This document shows positions 42,994 through 51,938 of a stretch of DNA of 64,000 nucleotides, one piece after another. Within the stretch, counting starts at the first letter, position 1. Each line of letters begins with the position of its first letter. The notes below the pieces were generated by a model. The model ran no database searches and was not told the origin of the DNA. It was given only the letters and a program-made list of their open reading frames with translations. The position numbers were made by a program, and so were the translations under genes. The DNA is from Tropicimonas sp. IMCC6043 (GTDB lineage Bacteria > Pseudomonadota > Alphaproteobacteria > Rhodobacterales > Rhodobacteraceae), in contig NZ_SELO01000005.1 in assembly GCF_004146235.1 (NCBI RefSeq), forward strand, positions 147,282 to 211,281, given 5' to 3'.

Positions 42994-44255
42994 CAGGCCG
43001 CGAGCCTCTCTTTCAGCGTCCCCAGATCGGGCGCATGTGCGGCCGGCCCGTAGAGCGCCAGCGCCGCTTGCCGTGAATCGATGAGCTTGCCGGCGAAGTC
43101 GCGCACACCCTGGCGGTCCACCGCGTCGATTCGGGCCACCGTCTCCTCCAGCGGCGGAACCCGGTCCCAGATTGCGACCAGACGCGCATGGCGCTCGGCG
43201 CGCGAAGACGGGCTCTCGAGCCCCATCAGCAGGCCCGCCTTCATCTGAGCGCGGGCGCGGTCGACCTCGGCATCGGTGACGTCGGAGGCCACGCGCCGTA
43301 GCTCGTCGACGGTGAGCGTCGCGAGCGCGTCGATCTGGTCGGCCGAGGTGCCCGCATAGAGCGTCAGCATGCCGGTATCGGCATAGGCGCCCGCCTGGGC
43401 GAAGATCGAGTAGCAGAGGCCGCGCTTCTCACGGATCTCCTGGAAGAGCCGCGAGGACATGCCGCCGCCCAGGAGCGAGGCATAGATCTGCGCGGTGTAG
43501 ACATCCTCGTCGTCATAGGCCGGGCCTTCGAGGGCGAAGGTGAAGTGAACCTGCTCCAGATCGCGAATCTCGCGCCGTTCGCCGCCGAGGAAGCGGGCCT
43601 GGTCATGACGGCTCAGCGTCAGCGCCGGCAGGTGGCCGAAGGCCGTCTCCGCCAGCCGCATGATCTCGTCGTGATCGACCGCGCCGGCGGCCGACAGAAC
43701 CATCTGGCCGGGCCCGTAATGTTCGGCCACGAATCGCGCGAGATCGTCCCGCGCAAAGTGGCTGACGCGTTCGCTGGGGCCGAGGATGGTACGGCCGAGC
43801 GGCTGGTCCGGATAGGCCGCTTCCTGAAGCCAGTCGAAGACGATGTCGTCGGGCGTGTCGAGCGCCTGACCGATTTCCTGCAGGATCACGCCCCGCTCGA
43901 CCTCGATCTCGGAGGGGTGAAACACCGGGTTCAGGACGATATCGGCGACGATATCGAGCGCCAGCGGCACATCCGCCCGGAGCACGCGGGCGTAATAGGC
44001 CGTCGCCTCGCGGGAGGTATAGGCGTTGAGATAGCCGCCGACATCCTCGATCTCCTCGGCGATCTGCAGCGCCGTGCGCCGTTTCGTGCCCTTGAAAGCC
44101 ATGTGCTCGAGGAAATGGGCGATACCGTTCTGATCGACCCGCTCGTGGCGGCCGCCGGCATTGACCCAGAGGCCGATCGAGGCGCTGTCCAGGCCCGGCA
44201 TCGGCTCGGTGACGATGCGCAGCCCGTTTTGCAGCTTGTCCAGTCTGACGCTCAA
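42993..44255 (-). CDS. M16 family zinc peptidase (mitochondrial processing peptidase-like)
   Basis: 420 aa, both halves of a pitrilysin-type peptidase. The inverted zinc motif HFLEH is at 47-51 (GIAHFLEHMAFKGTKRR) with the distal glutamate in HPSEIEVERGVILQEI. The C-terminal inactive half includes RLFQEIREKRGLCYSIFA. Homologous to bacterial PqqL-like and mitochondrial MPP-beta peptidases; here it is a standalone conserved enzyme between thrC and rimJ, with a 4-bp ATGA overlap at its start and TGATG at its end. Probably cytoplasmic, no signal peptide. Confidence 0.95.
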   Translation of the reverse strand: MSVRLDKLQNGLRIVTEPMPGLDSASIGLWVNAGGRHERVDQNGIAHFLEHMAFKGTKRRTALQIAEEIEDVGGYLNAYTSREATAYYARVLRADVPLALDIVADIVLNPVFHPSEIEVERGVILQEIGQALDTPDDIVFDWLQEAAYPDQPLGRTILGPSERVSHFARDDLARFVAEHYGPGQMVLSAAGAVDHDEIMRLAETAFGHLPALTLSRHDQARFLGGERREIRDLEQVHFTFALEGPAYDDEDVYTAQIYASLLGGGMSSRLFQEIREKRGLCYSIFAQAGAYADTGMLTLYAGTSADQIDALATLTVDELRRVASDVTDAEVDRARAQMKAGLLMGLESPSSRAERHARLVAIWDRVPPLEETVARIDAVDRQGVRDFAGKLIDSRQAALALYGPAAHAPDLGTLKERLAA

Positions 44256-45640
44256 GAAGCGCGCCCTTCCCTGATGATTTTTTCCAGCGCGTCGAGATCG
44301 TTGGCGACGCGGGTGACGCGCTCCGGACGCTCATACAGATCCGCCATGCGATTGGGAAGAGGCGGGCGCTGGCCGGTGGCGGCCTCGACCGCGTCGGGGA
44401 ACTTCGCCGGGTGGGCGGTGGCCAGCGTGATCATCGGCGTGTCGACCGATTGTTCCTGCGCGACCTTCACGCCAACCGCCGAATGCGGGCAGAGAATCTC
44501 GCCAGTCTCGGCGAAGGTGGTGGCGATCGCGGCCGAGGTCTCATTCTCGGAGGCGCGGCCGGAGGCGAAGGTCTCGCGCAGGATATCAATGGCACCCTGC
44601 GAGATGGTGAAGCCGCCCTGCCCCTTCAACTCGTCCATGAGCTGGGCGACGGCATTGCCGTCGCGGCCATAGGCGTCGAAGAGCGCCCGCTCGAAATTGG
44701 AACTGACCTGGATATCCATCGACGGGCTGATCGACGGCGTGACACCGGAAGTGACATAGCCGCCAGAGGTCAGCGCGCGGTGCAGGATGTCGTTCTGGTT
44801 GGTGGCGATGGTGAGCTGCCGGATCGGCAGACCCATGCGGCCGGCGATGTAGCCGGCGAAGATGTCGCCGAAATTGCCGGTCGGCACGGTGAAGGACACC
44901 GGCCGGTGCGGCGCGCCGAGGGACACGGCAGAGGTGAAGTAGTAGACGACCTGCGCCAGGACCCGCGCCCAGTTGATCGAGTTCACACCCGCGAGACGCA
45001 CTTCGTCGCGGAACTCGAAATGGTTGAACATGTCCTTCAGCCGCGCCTGGCAGGCGTCGAAATCGCCGTCCACGGCGAGGGCGTGGACATTGGACTCGGT
45101 GGGCGTCGTCATCTGGCGGCGCTGCACCTCGGAGACGCGGCCGTGCGGAAAGAGGATGAAGACATCGACCGCGTCGAGACCGCGGAAAGCCTCGATCGCT
45201 GCGGAGCCGGTGTCGCCGGAAGTGGCGCCGACGATGGTGACCCGCTCGCCGCGCCGTTTCAGCGCCACCTCGAAGAGCTGGCCGATGAGCTGCATGGCGA
45301 AGTCCTTGAAGGCCAGCGTCGGCCCATGGAACAGCTCCAGCAGGAAATGGTTCGGCCCGAGCTGGGTGAGCGGCGCGCGGGCCGGGTGGCCGAAACCGGC
45401 ATAGGCGCGTCCAATGGCCGCGCGGAACTCGGCTTCGCCGAAGCTCTCTCCAAGGAAGGGCCACATGACGCGGAAGGCGGCCTCTTCGTAGGTCAGGCCC
45501 GCGAGGGCCGCGATGTCACTTTCGGGCATCACCGGGATCGACTCGGGGACATAGAGGCCGCCATCACGGGCGAGCCCGGTGAGCATGGCCTCCTCGAAAC
45601 TGAGGGCGGGCGCCTGGCCGCGGGTGGAGATGTATTTCAT
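44252..45640 (-). CDS. thrC: Threonine synthase
   Basis: 462 aa PLP enzyme converting O-phosphohomoserine to threonine. MKYISTRGQAPALSFEEAML at the N terminus is the class II ThrC form. The PLP lysine is in GPTLAFKDFAMQL, followed by VGATSGDTGSAAIEAFRGLD for phosphate. The C-terminal SAVGVKVAQEQ is also conserved. ATG 45640 has GAGAAAG upstream; the frame is open to 45679 without a better start. It is followed by the M16 peptidase in an ATGA overlap, a conserved Rhodobacterales arrangement. Confidence 0.97.
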   Translation of the reverse strand: MKYISTRGQAPALSFEEAMLTGLARDGGLYVPESIPVMPESDIAALAGLTYEEAAFRVMWPFLGESFGEAEFRAAIGRAYAGFGHPARAPLTQLGPNHFLLELFHGPTLAFKDFAMQLIGQLFEVALKRRGERVTIVGATSGDTGSAAIEAFRGLDAVDVFILFPHGRVSEVQRRQMTTPTESNVHALAVDGDFDACQARLKDMFNHFEFRDEVRLAGVNSINWARVLAQVVYYFTSAVSLGAPHRPVSFTVPTGNFGDIFAGYIAGRMGLPIRQLTIATNQNDILHRALTSGGYVTSGVTPSISPSMDIQVSSNFERALFDAYGRDGNAVAQLMDELKGQGGFTISQGAIDILRETFASGRASENETSAAIATTFAETGEILCPHSAVGVKVAQEQSVDTPMITLATAHPAKFPDAVEAATGQRPPLPNRMADLYERPERVTRVANDLDALEKIIREGRAS

Positions 45641-45707
45641 CGCGTCTTTCTCGTGGTTCGCGGAGCGCGTCCGCCCCAAACCGTCCTGCGGGGTGCGGGT
45701 AAAGGAG

Positions 45708-45739
45708 CCTCCGGCGGGGATATTTTGGAACAGAAGAAG
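45708..45739. repeat. Possible interspersed Rhodobacterales intergenic element
   Basis: The stretch starting CCTCCGGCGGGGATATTTT and continuing GGAACAGAAGAAG lies between surf1 and thrC. It resembles a short element (GC-rich inverted start, TATTTTTGG-like centre, then GA-rich end) that I recall in many intergenic regions of this order. Only one copy is in this window, so the repeat nature rests on memory and needs a genome search. Confidence 0.35.
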
Positions 45740-45767
45740 CTGGCGGGCCGGCGCCTTTCCGGGCGGA

Positions 45768-46442
45768 TCAGGGAGTCCGGCGTGAGATACGCCACAGAAG
45801 CAGCGCTGTCATCCCCAACCAGACAGCCGCGAAGCCGAACCACTGGATGGCGTAGCCGAAATGGTTGTTGGGGATGCCAGCGGTGTCGACCGGAAGTGGC
45901 GTGATGGCGGGATCGGCAGGAACGGTGGCGCGGGCGACGACCAGAACCGGCTCGGTGCCAAGGACATCGGCGAGCACGTCGACCTCACGGGCATACCAGT
46001 AATTCGACGCCGGGTCGTTGTCGGGGGTGAATCGGTCGCGCTCGTCGGGCCAGTGGAGGTTGCCGGTCACCTCGAGAACGGTCGGCGGACGTGGCGTCGT
46101 CTTGGCTTCGGCCGGCACGAAGCCGCGGTCGAGGAGCAGACGGCGTCCGTCCTCCGTCTCGAGCGCCGTCACGATGCGGAAGCCGGGGCCGAGCATGCGC
46201 GTGGAGACGAGGACATCGAGCTCGCGCGGTCCTGTCGTTCCGGTGACGCGTACCGGGAGGTATTGGTCGCGGGCCGGGTCGGGCACGGCCGGAATGGCTG
46301 TCGGCGCGGCGTGAATCCGGGTCTCGATCTCGTCGAGGATCGCTTCCTTCCACGCGAGCCGCTGGAGCTGCCAGAGGCCGAGCGCGACAAGGATGCCTGC
46401 TCCGACGAGCCCGATGAGGAGCGGAGCGATGTAGCGTCTCAC
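45768..46442 (-). CDS. SURF1 family cytochrome oxidase assembly protein
   Basis: 224 aa, GTG start. Two membrane helices frame a soluble periplasmic domain: N-terminal LLIGLVGAGILVALGLWQLQ with the GLWQLQRLAWK hallmark, and C-terminal HFGYAIQWFGFAAVWLGM, the SURF1 signature. The middle has VLVSTRMLGPGFRIVTALE and RGFVPAE. SURF1 (Surf1c in Paracoccus) helps deliver haem a to subunit I. It belongs to the cox cluster: coxB, ctaB, ctaG, coxC upstream and thrC downstream. Confidence 0.94.
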   Translation of the reverse strand: MRRYIAPLLIGLVGAGILVALGLWQLQRLAWKEAILDEIETRIHAAPTAIPAVPDPARDQYLPVRVTGTTGPRELDVLVSTRMLGPGFRIVTALETEDGRRLLLDRGFVPAEAKTTPRPPTVLEVTGNLHWPDERDRFTPDNDPASNYWYAREVDVLADVLGTEPVLVVARATVPADPAITPLPVDTAGIPNNHFGYAIQWFGFAAVWLGMTALLLWRISRRTP

Positions 46443-46466
46443 CGGACTCTCCCAGTTTCATGCAAG

Positions 46467-46492
46467 CGGGGCGCGACCCGCGCCGCGCCCCG
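46467..46492 (-). terminator. Hairpin between coxC and surf1
   Basis: CGGGGCGCG (46467-46475) and CGCGCCCCG (46484-46492) form a perfect 9-bp stem with an 8-base loop, 47 bp past the coxC stop on the minus strand. There is no clear T-run, so it may be a weak terminator or a stabiliser that lowers surf1 expression relative to coxC. Confidence 0.4.
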
Positions 46493-46539
46493 TCATCTTC
46501 CGTTTCTGACGACCTCCGCCTGTGGCGGGAGTCGTGGGC

Positions 46540-47340
46540 TCAGCTGCCCCAGATATAGACGGCGAAGAAGAGGAAGAGCCAGACGACATCGACGAAGTGC
46601 CAGTACCAGGCCGCGGCCTCGAAGCCGACGTGGCTTTCCTGCGTGAACTGGCCCGCCCGCACGCGCAGGTAGCACACGAACAGGAAGATCGTCCCGATGA
46701 TGACATGCGCGCCGTGGAAGCCGGTGGCCATGAAGAAGGTCGCGCCGTAGATGTTGCCGGAGAAGCCGAAGGCGGCGTGGCTGTATTCGTAGGCCTGGAA
46801 GAAGGTGAACAGAAGTCCGAGCACGACGGCGAGAAGCAGCCCTGTTGCCATGTCCTTGCGGTTGTTTTCGTGCACCAGCGCGTGGTGTGCCCAGGTCGCC
46901 GCGCAGCCCGAGAGCAGCAGGATCAGCGTGTTGATGAGCGGCAGGTGCCAGGGATCGAAGGTCTCGATCCCGGCCGGGGGCCAGGTCTGATATTCCGCCG
47001 GCTGCTCCGGCCCGCCGGGGTAGAGCGCGTGCTTGAAGAACATCCAGAACCAGGCGGAGAAGAACATCACCTCGGAGAGGATGAAGAGAATGAAGCCGTA
47101 GCGCAGGCCGATCAGGACCACCGGCGTATGGTCGCCCGCCTCCTCCTCGTGAATCGTCTCGCCCCACCAGGCGACCATCGTGTAGATCACGCCCGCCAGC
47201 CCGATGAAGAAAATGAAGGGCGTGATGTCGTGCATCCACATGACTGCCCCGAAGAGCATGACGAAGCCCGAGACCGCTCCCACGAAGGGCCAGATCGAGG
47301 GCTGGAGGATGTGGTAGTCGTGGTTCTTGGTATGAGCCAT
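46540..47340 (-). CDS. coxC: Cytochrome c oxidase subunit III
   Basis: 266 aa with seven membrane helices. [19 protein letters not shown] at the N terminus is typical of Rhodobacter/Paracoccus aa3 oxidase. The lipid- and proton-related [20 protein letters not shown] and the later [37 protein letters not shown] are subunit III landmarks. ATG 47340 has AAGGGAC at spacing ~6. Subunit III stabilises the catalytic core of the complex in the inner membrane. It follows ctaG by 38 bp. Confidence 0.97.
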   Translation of the reverse strand: MAHTKNHDYHILQPSIWPFVGAVSGFVMLFGAVMWMHDITPFIFFIGLAGVIYTMVAWWGETIHEEEAGDHTPVVLIGLRYGFILFILSEVMFFSAWFWMFFKHALYPGGPEQPAEYQTWPPAGIETFDPWHLPLINTLILLLSGCAATWAHHALVHENNRKDMATGLLLAVVLGLLFTFFQAYEYSHAAFGFSGNIYGATFFMATGFHGAHVIIGTIFLFVCYLRVRAGQFTQESHVGFEAAAWYWHFVDVVWLFLFFAVYIWGS

Positions 47341-47378
47341 GTTCGTGTCCCTTGCGCGTTTCTTGCCGGAGCCGGACG

Positions 47379-47948
47379 TCAGTTCTGAAGGTCCAGCGCC
47401 GCCTGCTCTTGCGGCAGGTCGATTTCGTAGAATGTGTAGGAGAGCGTGATCCTCGGCGTGAACTTCGCATCGCGGTCGTTCACGATCTCGGGGTCGACAT
47501 AGAAGGAGACGGGCATCAGCACCGTCTCGCCTGGTTGCAGCACCTGTTCGGTGAAGCAGAAGCACTCGATCTTGACGAAGAAATTTCCGGCATCGAACGG
47601 CGCCACGTTGTAGGCGGCCTGCCCCGCGACGGGGTGGTCGGTCGGGTTGTGCGCCTCGTAAAAGGCCAAACCGGTCTCGCCGATGCGGATCTCCATCTCG
47701 CGCTCGACCGGCCGGAACTCCCAAGGCATGCCGTCGGCGAGATTGCCATCGAACCGCACCTTGATTGTCTGGTCGAGGATCAGGTCGGAGGCGGCCTCGG
47801 CCGTGTTGGTCGTGCCGCCATAGCCGGTCACCCGACAGAAAAAATCGTAGAACGGCACCGAGGCCCAGGCGAGTGAGCCCATGAGCAACACCACGCCCAG
47901 GGTCTGGGCGAGGGTACGTCGGGCGCCGGTGAGCCGCGGGAACATCAT
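47379..47948 (-). CDS. ctaG: Cytochrome c oxidase assembly protein CtaG (Cox11)
   Basis: 189 aa. Single N-terminal membrane anchor ([19 protein letters not shown]) with a periplasmic Cox11 domain. Copper ligands are in [15 protein letters not shown] and the Cys pair of [13 protein letters not shown]. It inserts CuB in subunit I. I start at ATG 47948, overlapping the stop of the upstream small gene in ATGA; ATG 47945 is next to it. The open frame continuing to 48221 is not part of the protein. Confidence 0.95.
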   Translation of the reverse strand: MMFPRLTGARRTLAQTLGVVLLMGSLAWASVPFYDFFCRVTGYGGTTNTAEAASDLILDQTIKVRFDGNLADGMPWEFRPVEREMEIRIGETGLAFYEAHNPTDHPVAGQAAYNVAPFDAGNFFVKIECFCFTEQVLQPGETVLMPVSFYVDPEIVNDRDAKFTPRITLSYTFYEIDLPQEQAALDLQN

Positions 47949-48115
47949 TGCGGCGTCTCCTTCGAGACCATGCCTGTGCCAAGCACGTCCTGCCCGCCGC
48001 CGACTTTGACAATGGTCATGCCGAAGACGATGGCGACGAAAGCGGCGAGGATCAGGCCGAGCCCGAAGTTCCGGCCGCGACGGCGATCGTGGAGTTCGTG
48101 CGTGGCGCGGATCAT
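47945..48115 (-). CDS. Small single-helix membrane protein of the cox cluster
   Basis: 56 aa: a basic N terminus ([18 protein letters not shown]), one membrane helix ([20 protein letters not shown]) and a short tail ending SKETPQ. Its ATG overlaps the ctaB stop in ATGA and its stop overlaps the ctaG start in ATGA, so all three genes are tightly coupled. A short gene at this position is conserved in Rhodobacterales, sometimes called CoxF or left hypothetical; its role is not established. The coupling itself makes it almost certainly real despite the small size. Confidence 0.85.
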   Translation of the reverse strand: MIRATHELHDRRRGRNFGLGLILAAFVAIVFGMTIVKVGGGQDVLGTGMVSKETPQ

Positions 48116-49050
48116 GCCAGACCTCCGAAGAGCGCGCTGAGGGCTGCATCTGCGAGAAGCGCCGTGAAATGCGCGAAGAGATACCAGAGCGAGAGCTTGA
48201 AGAAGCGTTTCTCCTCGCCATAGGCGTCGGCCTCGGCCTGTGCGGTGGAGCGGCGAAGGAGCTTCCAGGCGCCGACGAGGAAGCGGAAATCCATAACCAG
48301 CGCGGTCACCAGATACACCGGGCCGCCGATCGAGGTGAAAGCGAGCCCGAGCGAACAGGCTGTCAGCAGGATCGTATAGGCAAGGATATGGCGGCGGGTC
48401 GAGTCATGTCCGTGGGTGACGGTCAGCATCGGAACGCCCGCGTCGTCGTAGTCGGATTTCATGAACAGCGCCAGCGACCAGAAATGCGGCGGCGTCCAGA
48501 TGAAGATGAGCGAGAACATCAGCAGCGACTCGACGGAGACGCCGCCGGTGGCCACGGCCCAGCCGATCATAGGCGGGAAGGCGCCCGCAGCGCCGCCGAT
48601 GACGATGTTCTGCGGCGTCCAGCGCTTCAGCCACATCGTATAGATCACGACATAGAAGAAGATGGTGAAGGCCAGAAGCCCGGCGGCGAAGAGATTGGCC
48701 GACAGCGACAGCATCATCACCGACAGGCCAGACAGCGCCAGACCGAGGCCGAGCGCTTCGCCCTCGCTCACCCTGCCGGCCGGGATCGGGCGTTTCGCCG
48801 TGCGGCGCATCTTCCGGTCGATATCCGCATCCCACCACATGTTCAGCGCGCCCGACGCCCCGCCGCCGAGGGCGATGAAAAGCACCGACGTGAAGGTGAT
48901 GAAGGGGTGGACGTGAACCGGAGCCACCAGGAGCCCCACCAGCGCGGTGAAGACAACGAGCGACATCACCCGCGGCTTCATGAGCGCGAAATAGTCCCTC
49001 AGCTCGGGCTCGGCGCCGCGGGAAATGGTATGCAGAGACGTGTCAGACAT
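48112..49050 (-). CDS. ctaB: Protohaem IX farnesyltransferase (haem O synthase)
   Basis: 312 aa UbiA-family prenyltransferase with about nine membrane helices. The first Asp-rich motif is NMWWDADIDRKMRRTAKRP, which with the second loop (KSDYDDAGVPMLTVTHG) binds farnesyl-PP through Mg2+. It converts haem b to haem O for haem a synthesis. ATG 49050 lies 15 bp beyond the coxB stop. The order coxB-ctaB-small gene-ctaG-coxC is as in related genera. Confidence 0.97.
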   Translation of the reverse strand: MSDTSLHTISRGAEPELRDYFALMKPRVMSLVVFTALVGLLVAPVHVHPFITFTSVLFIALGGGASGALNMWWDADIDRKMRRTAKRPIPAGRVSEGEALGLGLALSGLSVMMLSLSANLFAAGLLAFTIFFYVVIYTMWLKRWTPQNIVIGGAAGAFPPMIGWAVATGGVSVESLLMFSLIFIWTPPHFWSLALFMKSDYDDAGVPMLTVTHGHDSTRRHILAYTILLTACSLGLAFTSIGGPVYLVTALVMDFRFLVGAWKLLRRSTAQAEADAYGEEKRFFKLSLWYLFAHFTALLADAALSALFGGLA

Positions 49051-49065
49051 GCGCTGTCCGCAGGA

Positions 49066-49959
49066 TCATTCGGCCGAGGCGACGTCGATCGCCCGCGGCT
49101 TGCCGGCATACTGCTCGATCGCGCCGTCGAGCCAGGCTTCATAGGCTTCCTGGCTCACCACCTTCACCGTGATCGGCATGTAGGCATGCGCGATGCCGCA
49201 GAGTTCCGAGCACTGGCCGAAATAGATCCCTTCTTCCTCGGCCTTGAACCAGAGTTCCGCGAGCCGCCCGGGCACCGCGTCCTGCTTCACGCCGAAGGCA
49301 GGAATGGTCCAGGAATGGATCACGTCGTTTGCGGTGACCTGCACGACCACGGTCTTGTTCACGGGCACCACAACGGCCGTGTCGGTCGCGAGCAGGAAAT
49401 GCTCCTTCTCGTAGCCCGCCTCGATCAGTTTCGCCTCGACCTCGGGCGTCAGCTTGTTCTCCGCATCCTGGCCGATCATGTAGCTGTCGAAGGCGAAATC
49501 GTGGTCGGAATATTCGTAGGACCAGTACCACTGGTTGCCGATCGCCTTGATGGTGACGTCGGCCTCCGGGATGATCTGCTGGCGGAACAGGACCGGCAGC
49601 GAGAAGGAGCCGATGAAGATCAGGATGACGATCGGGATAACCGTCCAGGCAAATTCGAGCGGCGAATTGTGGGTAAAACGCGCGGGGTCCGGGTTCGCCT
49701 TGCGGTTGTGGCGCACGACGACGATGGCCATCAGCGCCATGACGAAGATCACGATGGCAAAGATGATCCAGTTGAGCAGCCCGTCCAGGAAGTGGATGTC
49801 AGCTGCCAGTTCGGTCACGGCGGGCTGGAATCCGATGCCGCCGGGCACCGGTGCGCCTTTGACCTCGAGGGAGCCCGCATCCTGGGCAATGGCAGCGCCG
49901 GCCGTGCAGAGGCCGGCAAGGGCAGCCACAAGGCCGCTCTTCAGCGTCGAAAATCGCAT
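49066..49959 (-). CDS. coxB: Cytochrome c oxidase subunit II
   Basis: 297 aa. Signal peptide (LVAALAGLCTAGAAIAQ), two membrane helices (LNWIIFAIVIFVMALMAIVV and WTVIPIVILIFIGSFSL) and a periplasmic cupredoxin domain. The binuclear CuA site is complete: GQCSELCGIAHAYMP contains both Cys, Glu, His and Met, with the other His in DVIHSWTIPAFG. IGNQWYWSYEY is the aromatic electron-entry patch. It accepts electrons from cytochrome c. ATG 49959 is preferred; a TTG one codon upstream extends the frame only by one residue. Confidence 0.97.
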   Translation of the reverse strand: MRFSTLKSGLVAALAGLCTAGAAIAQDAGSLEVKGAPVPGGIGFQPAVTELAADIHFLDGLLNWIIFAIVIFVMALMAIVVVRHNRKANPDPARFTHNSPLEFAWTVIPIVILIFIGSFSLPVLFRQQIIPEADVTIKAIGNQWYWSYEYSDHDFAFDSYMIGQDAENKLTPEVEAKLIEAGYEKEHFLLATDTAVVVPVNKTVVVQVTANDVIHSWTIPAFGVKQDAVPGRLAELWFKAEEEGIYFGQCSELCGIAHAYMPITVKVVSQEAYEAWLDGAIEQYAGKPRAIDVASAE

Positions 49960-50073
49960 CAATATGTGTCCCGTTCGCGTTGCGGCCGAAGCCGAGACGG
50001 ACCCTCCTCCCAGATGGCGCGCACCTTCGGGGCATGGAGCCCATTGTTTCCACGCGGCAGAAGATCATATTAC

Positions 50074-50100
50074 GCAAAACCGCACAAGTCGCAGTTTTGC
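50074..50100. promoter_or_regulatory. Dyad in the coxB/tldD divergent promoter
   Basis: GCAAAAC (50074-50080) and GTTTTGC (50094-50100) form a perfect 7-bp dyad with a 13-bp centre; the flanking bases (CGCAC and GTCGC) extend partial symmetry. TCGCAGTTTTGC (50089-50100) is the exact reverse complement of GCAAAACTGCGA at 28270-28281 before pccB. The region lies between the divergent coxB and tldD starts and could control either or both. Confidence 0.5.
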
Positions 50101-50145
50101 CAATTATGCATCTCTGCGAATATGTCGATAGCAGGAGCCATCCCT

Positions 50146-51576
50146 TTGACCTCGACCGAAAATGCACCTTTCCGCCCCTTCGAGACCAATCTCGACCGCG
50201 ACGCCGCCCTGGCCGTCCTGCGTGACGCCTGCCAAGGTGCTGACGACGGCGAGCTTTTTCTCGAGCGGCGGCGGTCCGAGGCGCTGGTCTTCGACAACGG
50301 CCGGGTAAAGACCGCGAGCTATGACGCGGCTGAAGGTTTTGGGCTGCGCGCCGTGCGGGGCGAGACCGCAGGATATGCGCATTCGACCGAGGTGAGCCTG
50401 CCGGCGCTAGCCCGGGCCGCAGAAACGGCGCGCCTCGCCGTCGGAGACGGCGGCGGAACGCTCGCTCTCGGCCCCAAGCCCACGAATCGCCGCCTCTATG
50501 GCGACGGCAACCCGATCGGCGACGCCGAATTCCCTGTGAAGATTGAGTGCTTGCGCGAGATCGACGCCTTCGCTCGCGCGCTCGACTCGAGGGTCGTGCA
50601 GGTCTCCGCGACGATTGCGGCCTCGCTTCAGGAAGTCACCATCCTGCGCCCCGACGGCACGATCCTGACCGATAGCCGCCCAATGAGCCGTCTGAACGTG
50701 AGCGTGATCGTCGAGCAGGACGGCCGCCGCGAACAAGGCGGGACGGGCGGCGGCGGCCGGGCCGGCCTCGACGGCCTGCTCGAGCCCGATCACTGGCAGG
50801 CAGTCGCGCGCGAGGCGCTGCGGATCGCGGTGGTCAACCTGGAGGCACAGCCTGCTCCGGCCGGAGTCATGGATGTGGTCCTCGGCCCCGGCTGGCCCGG
50901 TATCCTTTTGCACGAAGCCATCGGCCACGGTCTCGAGGGCGACGCCAACCGCAAGGGAAGCTCGGCCTTCGCGGGGCTGATGGGAAGCCGCATCGCGGCG
51001 CCGGGCGTAACCGTGGTCGATGACGGCACGCTCCCCGACCGCCGCGGCTCGATCACCATCGACGACGAGGGCACGCCCTCGGCCCGAAACGTGCTGATCG
51101 AGGACGGCATCCTCGTGGGCTTCATGCAGGACCGGCAGAACGCGCGCCTGATGGGCGTGGACCCTACCGGCAACGGTCGCCGCGAGAGCTATGCCCACCC
51201 GCCGATGCCACGGATGACCAATACCTACATGCTCGCCGGTGACGCGTCGCCCGCCGAGATCCTCTCCGACCTCAAGGACGGGATCTACGCCGTGGGATTC
51301 GGCGGCGGTCAGGTCGACATTACCTCCGGCAAGTTCGTGTTCTCCTGCACCGAGGCCTATCGGGTGAAGAACGGACAGGTCGGCGCGCCCGTGAAGGGTG
51401 CGACGCTGATCGGCGACGGTGCGACTGCGCTGCGGCACATCACTGCCATCGGCAACGACATGGCGCTCGACCCCGGCATCGGTAACTGCGGCAAGGCCGG
51501 GCAATGGGTGCCGGTCGGCGTCGGCCAGCCGACGCTGCGGATCGGCGGCCTCACAGTGGGCGGCTCAGCCGCCTGA
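50146..51576 (+). CDS. tldD: Metalloprotease TldD
   Basis: 476 aa. TldD forms a heterodimer with TldE/PmbA and degrades unfolded or modified peptides. The metal motif is HEAIGHGLEGD (HExxxH) in PGWPGILLHEAIGHGLEGDA, with GFGGGQVDITSGKFVFSCTEA near the C terminus holding the third ligand. I prefer TTG 50146 because AGGAG lies 8 nt upstream and the length then fits the family; ATG 50122 gives 484 aa but has no site. The same frame is open far upstream through coxB/ctaB and is not coding there. tldE is not in this window. Confidence 0.93.
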   Translation: MTSTENAPFRPFETNLDRDAALAVLRDACQGADDGELFLERRRSEALVFDNGRVKTASYDAAEGFGLRAVRGETAGYAHSTEVSLPALARAAETARLAVGDGGGTLALGPKPTNRRLYGDGNPIGDAEFPVKIECLREIDAFARALDSRVVQVSATIAASLQEVTILRPDGTILTDSRPMSRLNVSVIVEQDGRREQGGTGGGGRAGLDGLLEPDHWQAVAREALRIAVVNLEAQPAPAGVMDVVLGPGWPGILLHEAIGHGLEGDANRKGSSAFAGLMGSRIAAPGVTVVDDGTLPDRRGSITIDDEGTPSARNVLIEDGILVGFMQDRQNARLMGVDPTGNGRRESYAHPPMPRMTNTYMLAGDASPAEILSDLKDGIYAVGFGGGQVDITSGKFVFSCTEAYRVKNGQVGAPVKGATLIGDGATALRHITAIGNDMALDPGIGNCGKAGQWVPVGVGQPTLRIGGLTVGGSAA

Positions 51577-51938
51577 TCCGGGAACGTTGTCGCGTGAAAA
51601 CGCGGCACCTGTGTCAAGCTCGGGAACGCAAACGTCCGACTCGGGACGCATTTGGTCGTTTGGACATGTTCCGTAGGTTGATGCCGCCGCTTCTCCGACT
51701 TCTGGAGCATTCGTTGGTGTCTTCCCTTGTGCGTCTCGCCTGATCATGCGCACACGCCCTGGCCCAGATAACACCCGCGGTCGACTCCGCGGAGCGCCGG
51801 CACGTCCAGTTTTCCCGAAATGAATGCGCGACGCTGGCCGGAAATTTCGGTGGGCCGAGCATTTTCCGGAAGCCATTTACTGGCGGTTAACCGTTTCCCC
51901 GTAGCCATGGGTCCAGCAAGAGATGGAGCGACGACGGT

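Noticed and set aside
48169..50121. Very long plus-strand open frame running into tldD, antisense to coxB and ctaB
   Set aside because: Its translation is low-complexity Arg/Asp/Gly-rich sequence typical of antisense GC-rich frames. Only the part from 50146 (or 50122) matches TldD, and coxB/ctaB are unmistakable on the other strand.
51577..51938. Possible gene or small RNA between tldD and dprA
   Set aside because: Short open frames have no ribosome site or family match; only a weak CGCGG-N6-CCGCG hairpin is visible, so I saw no support for a gene.
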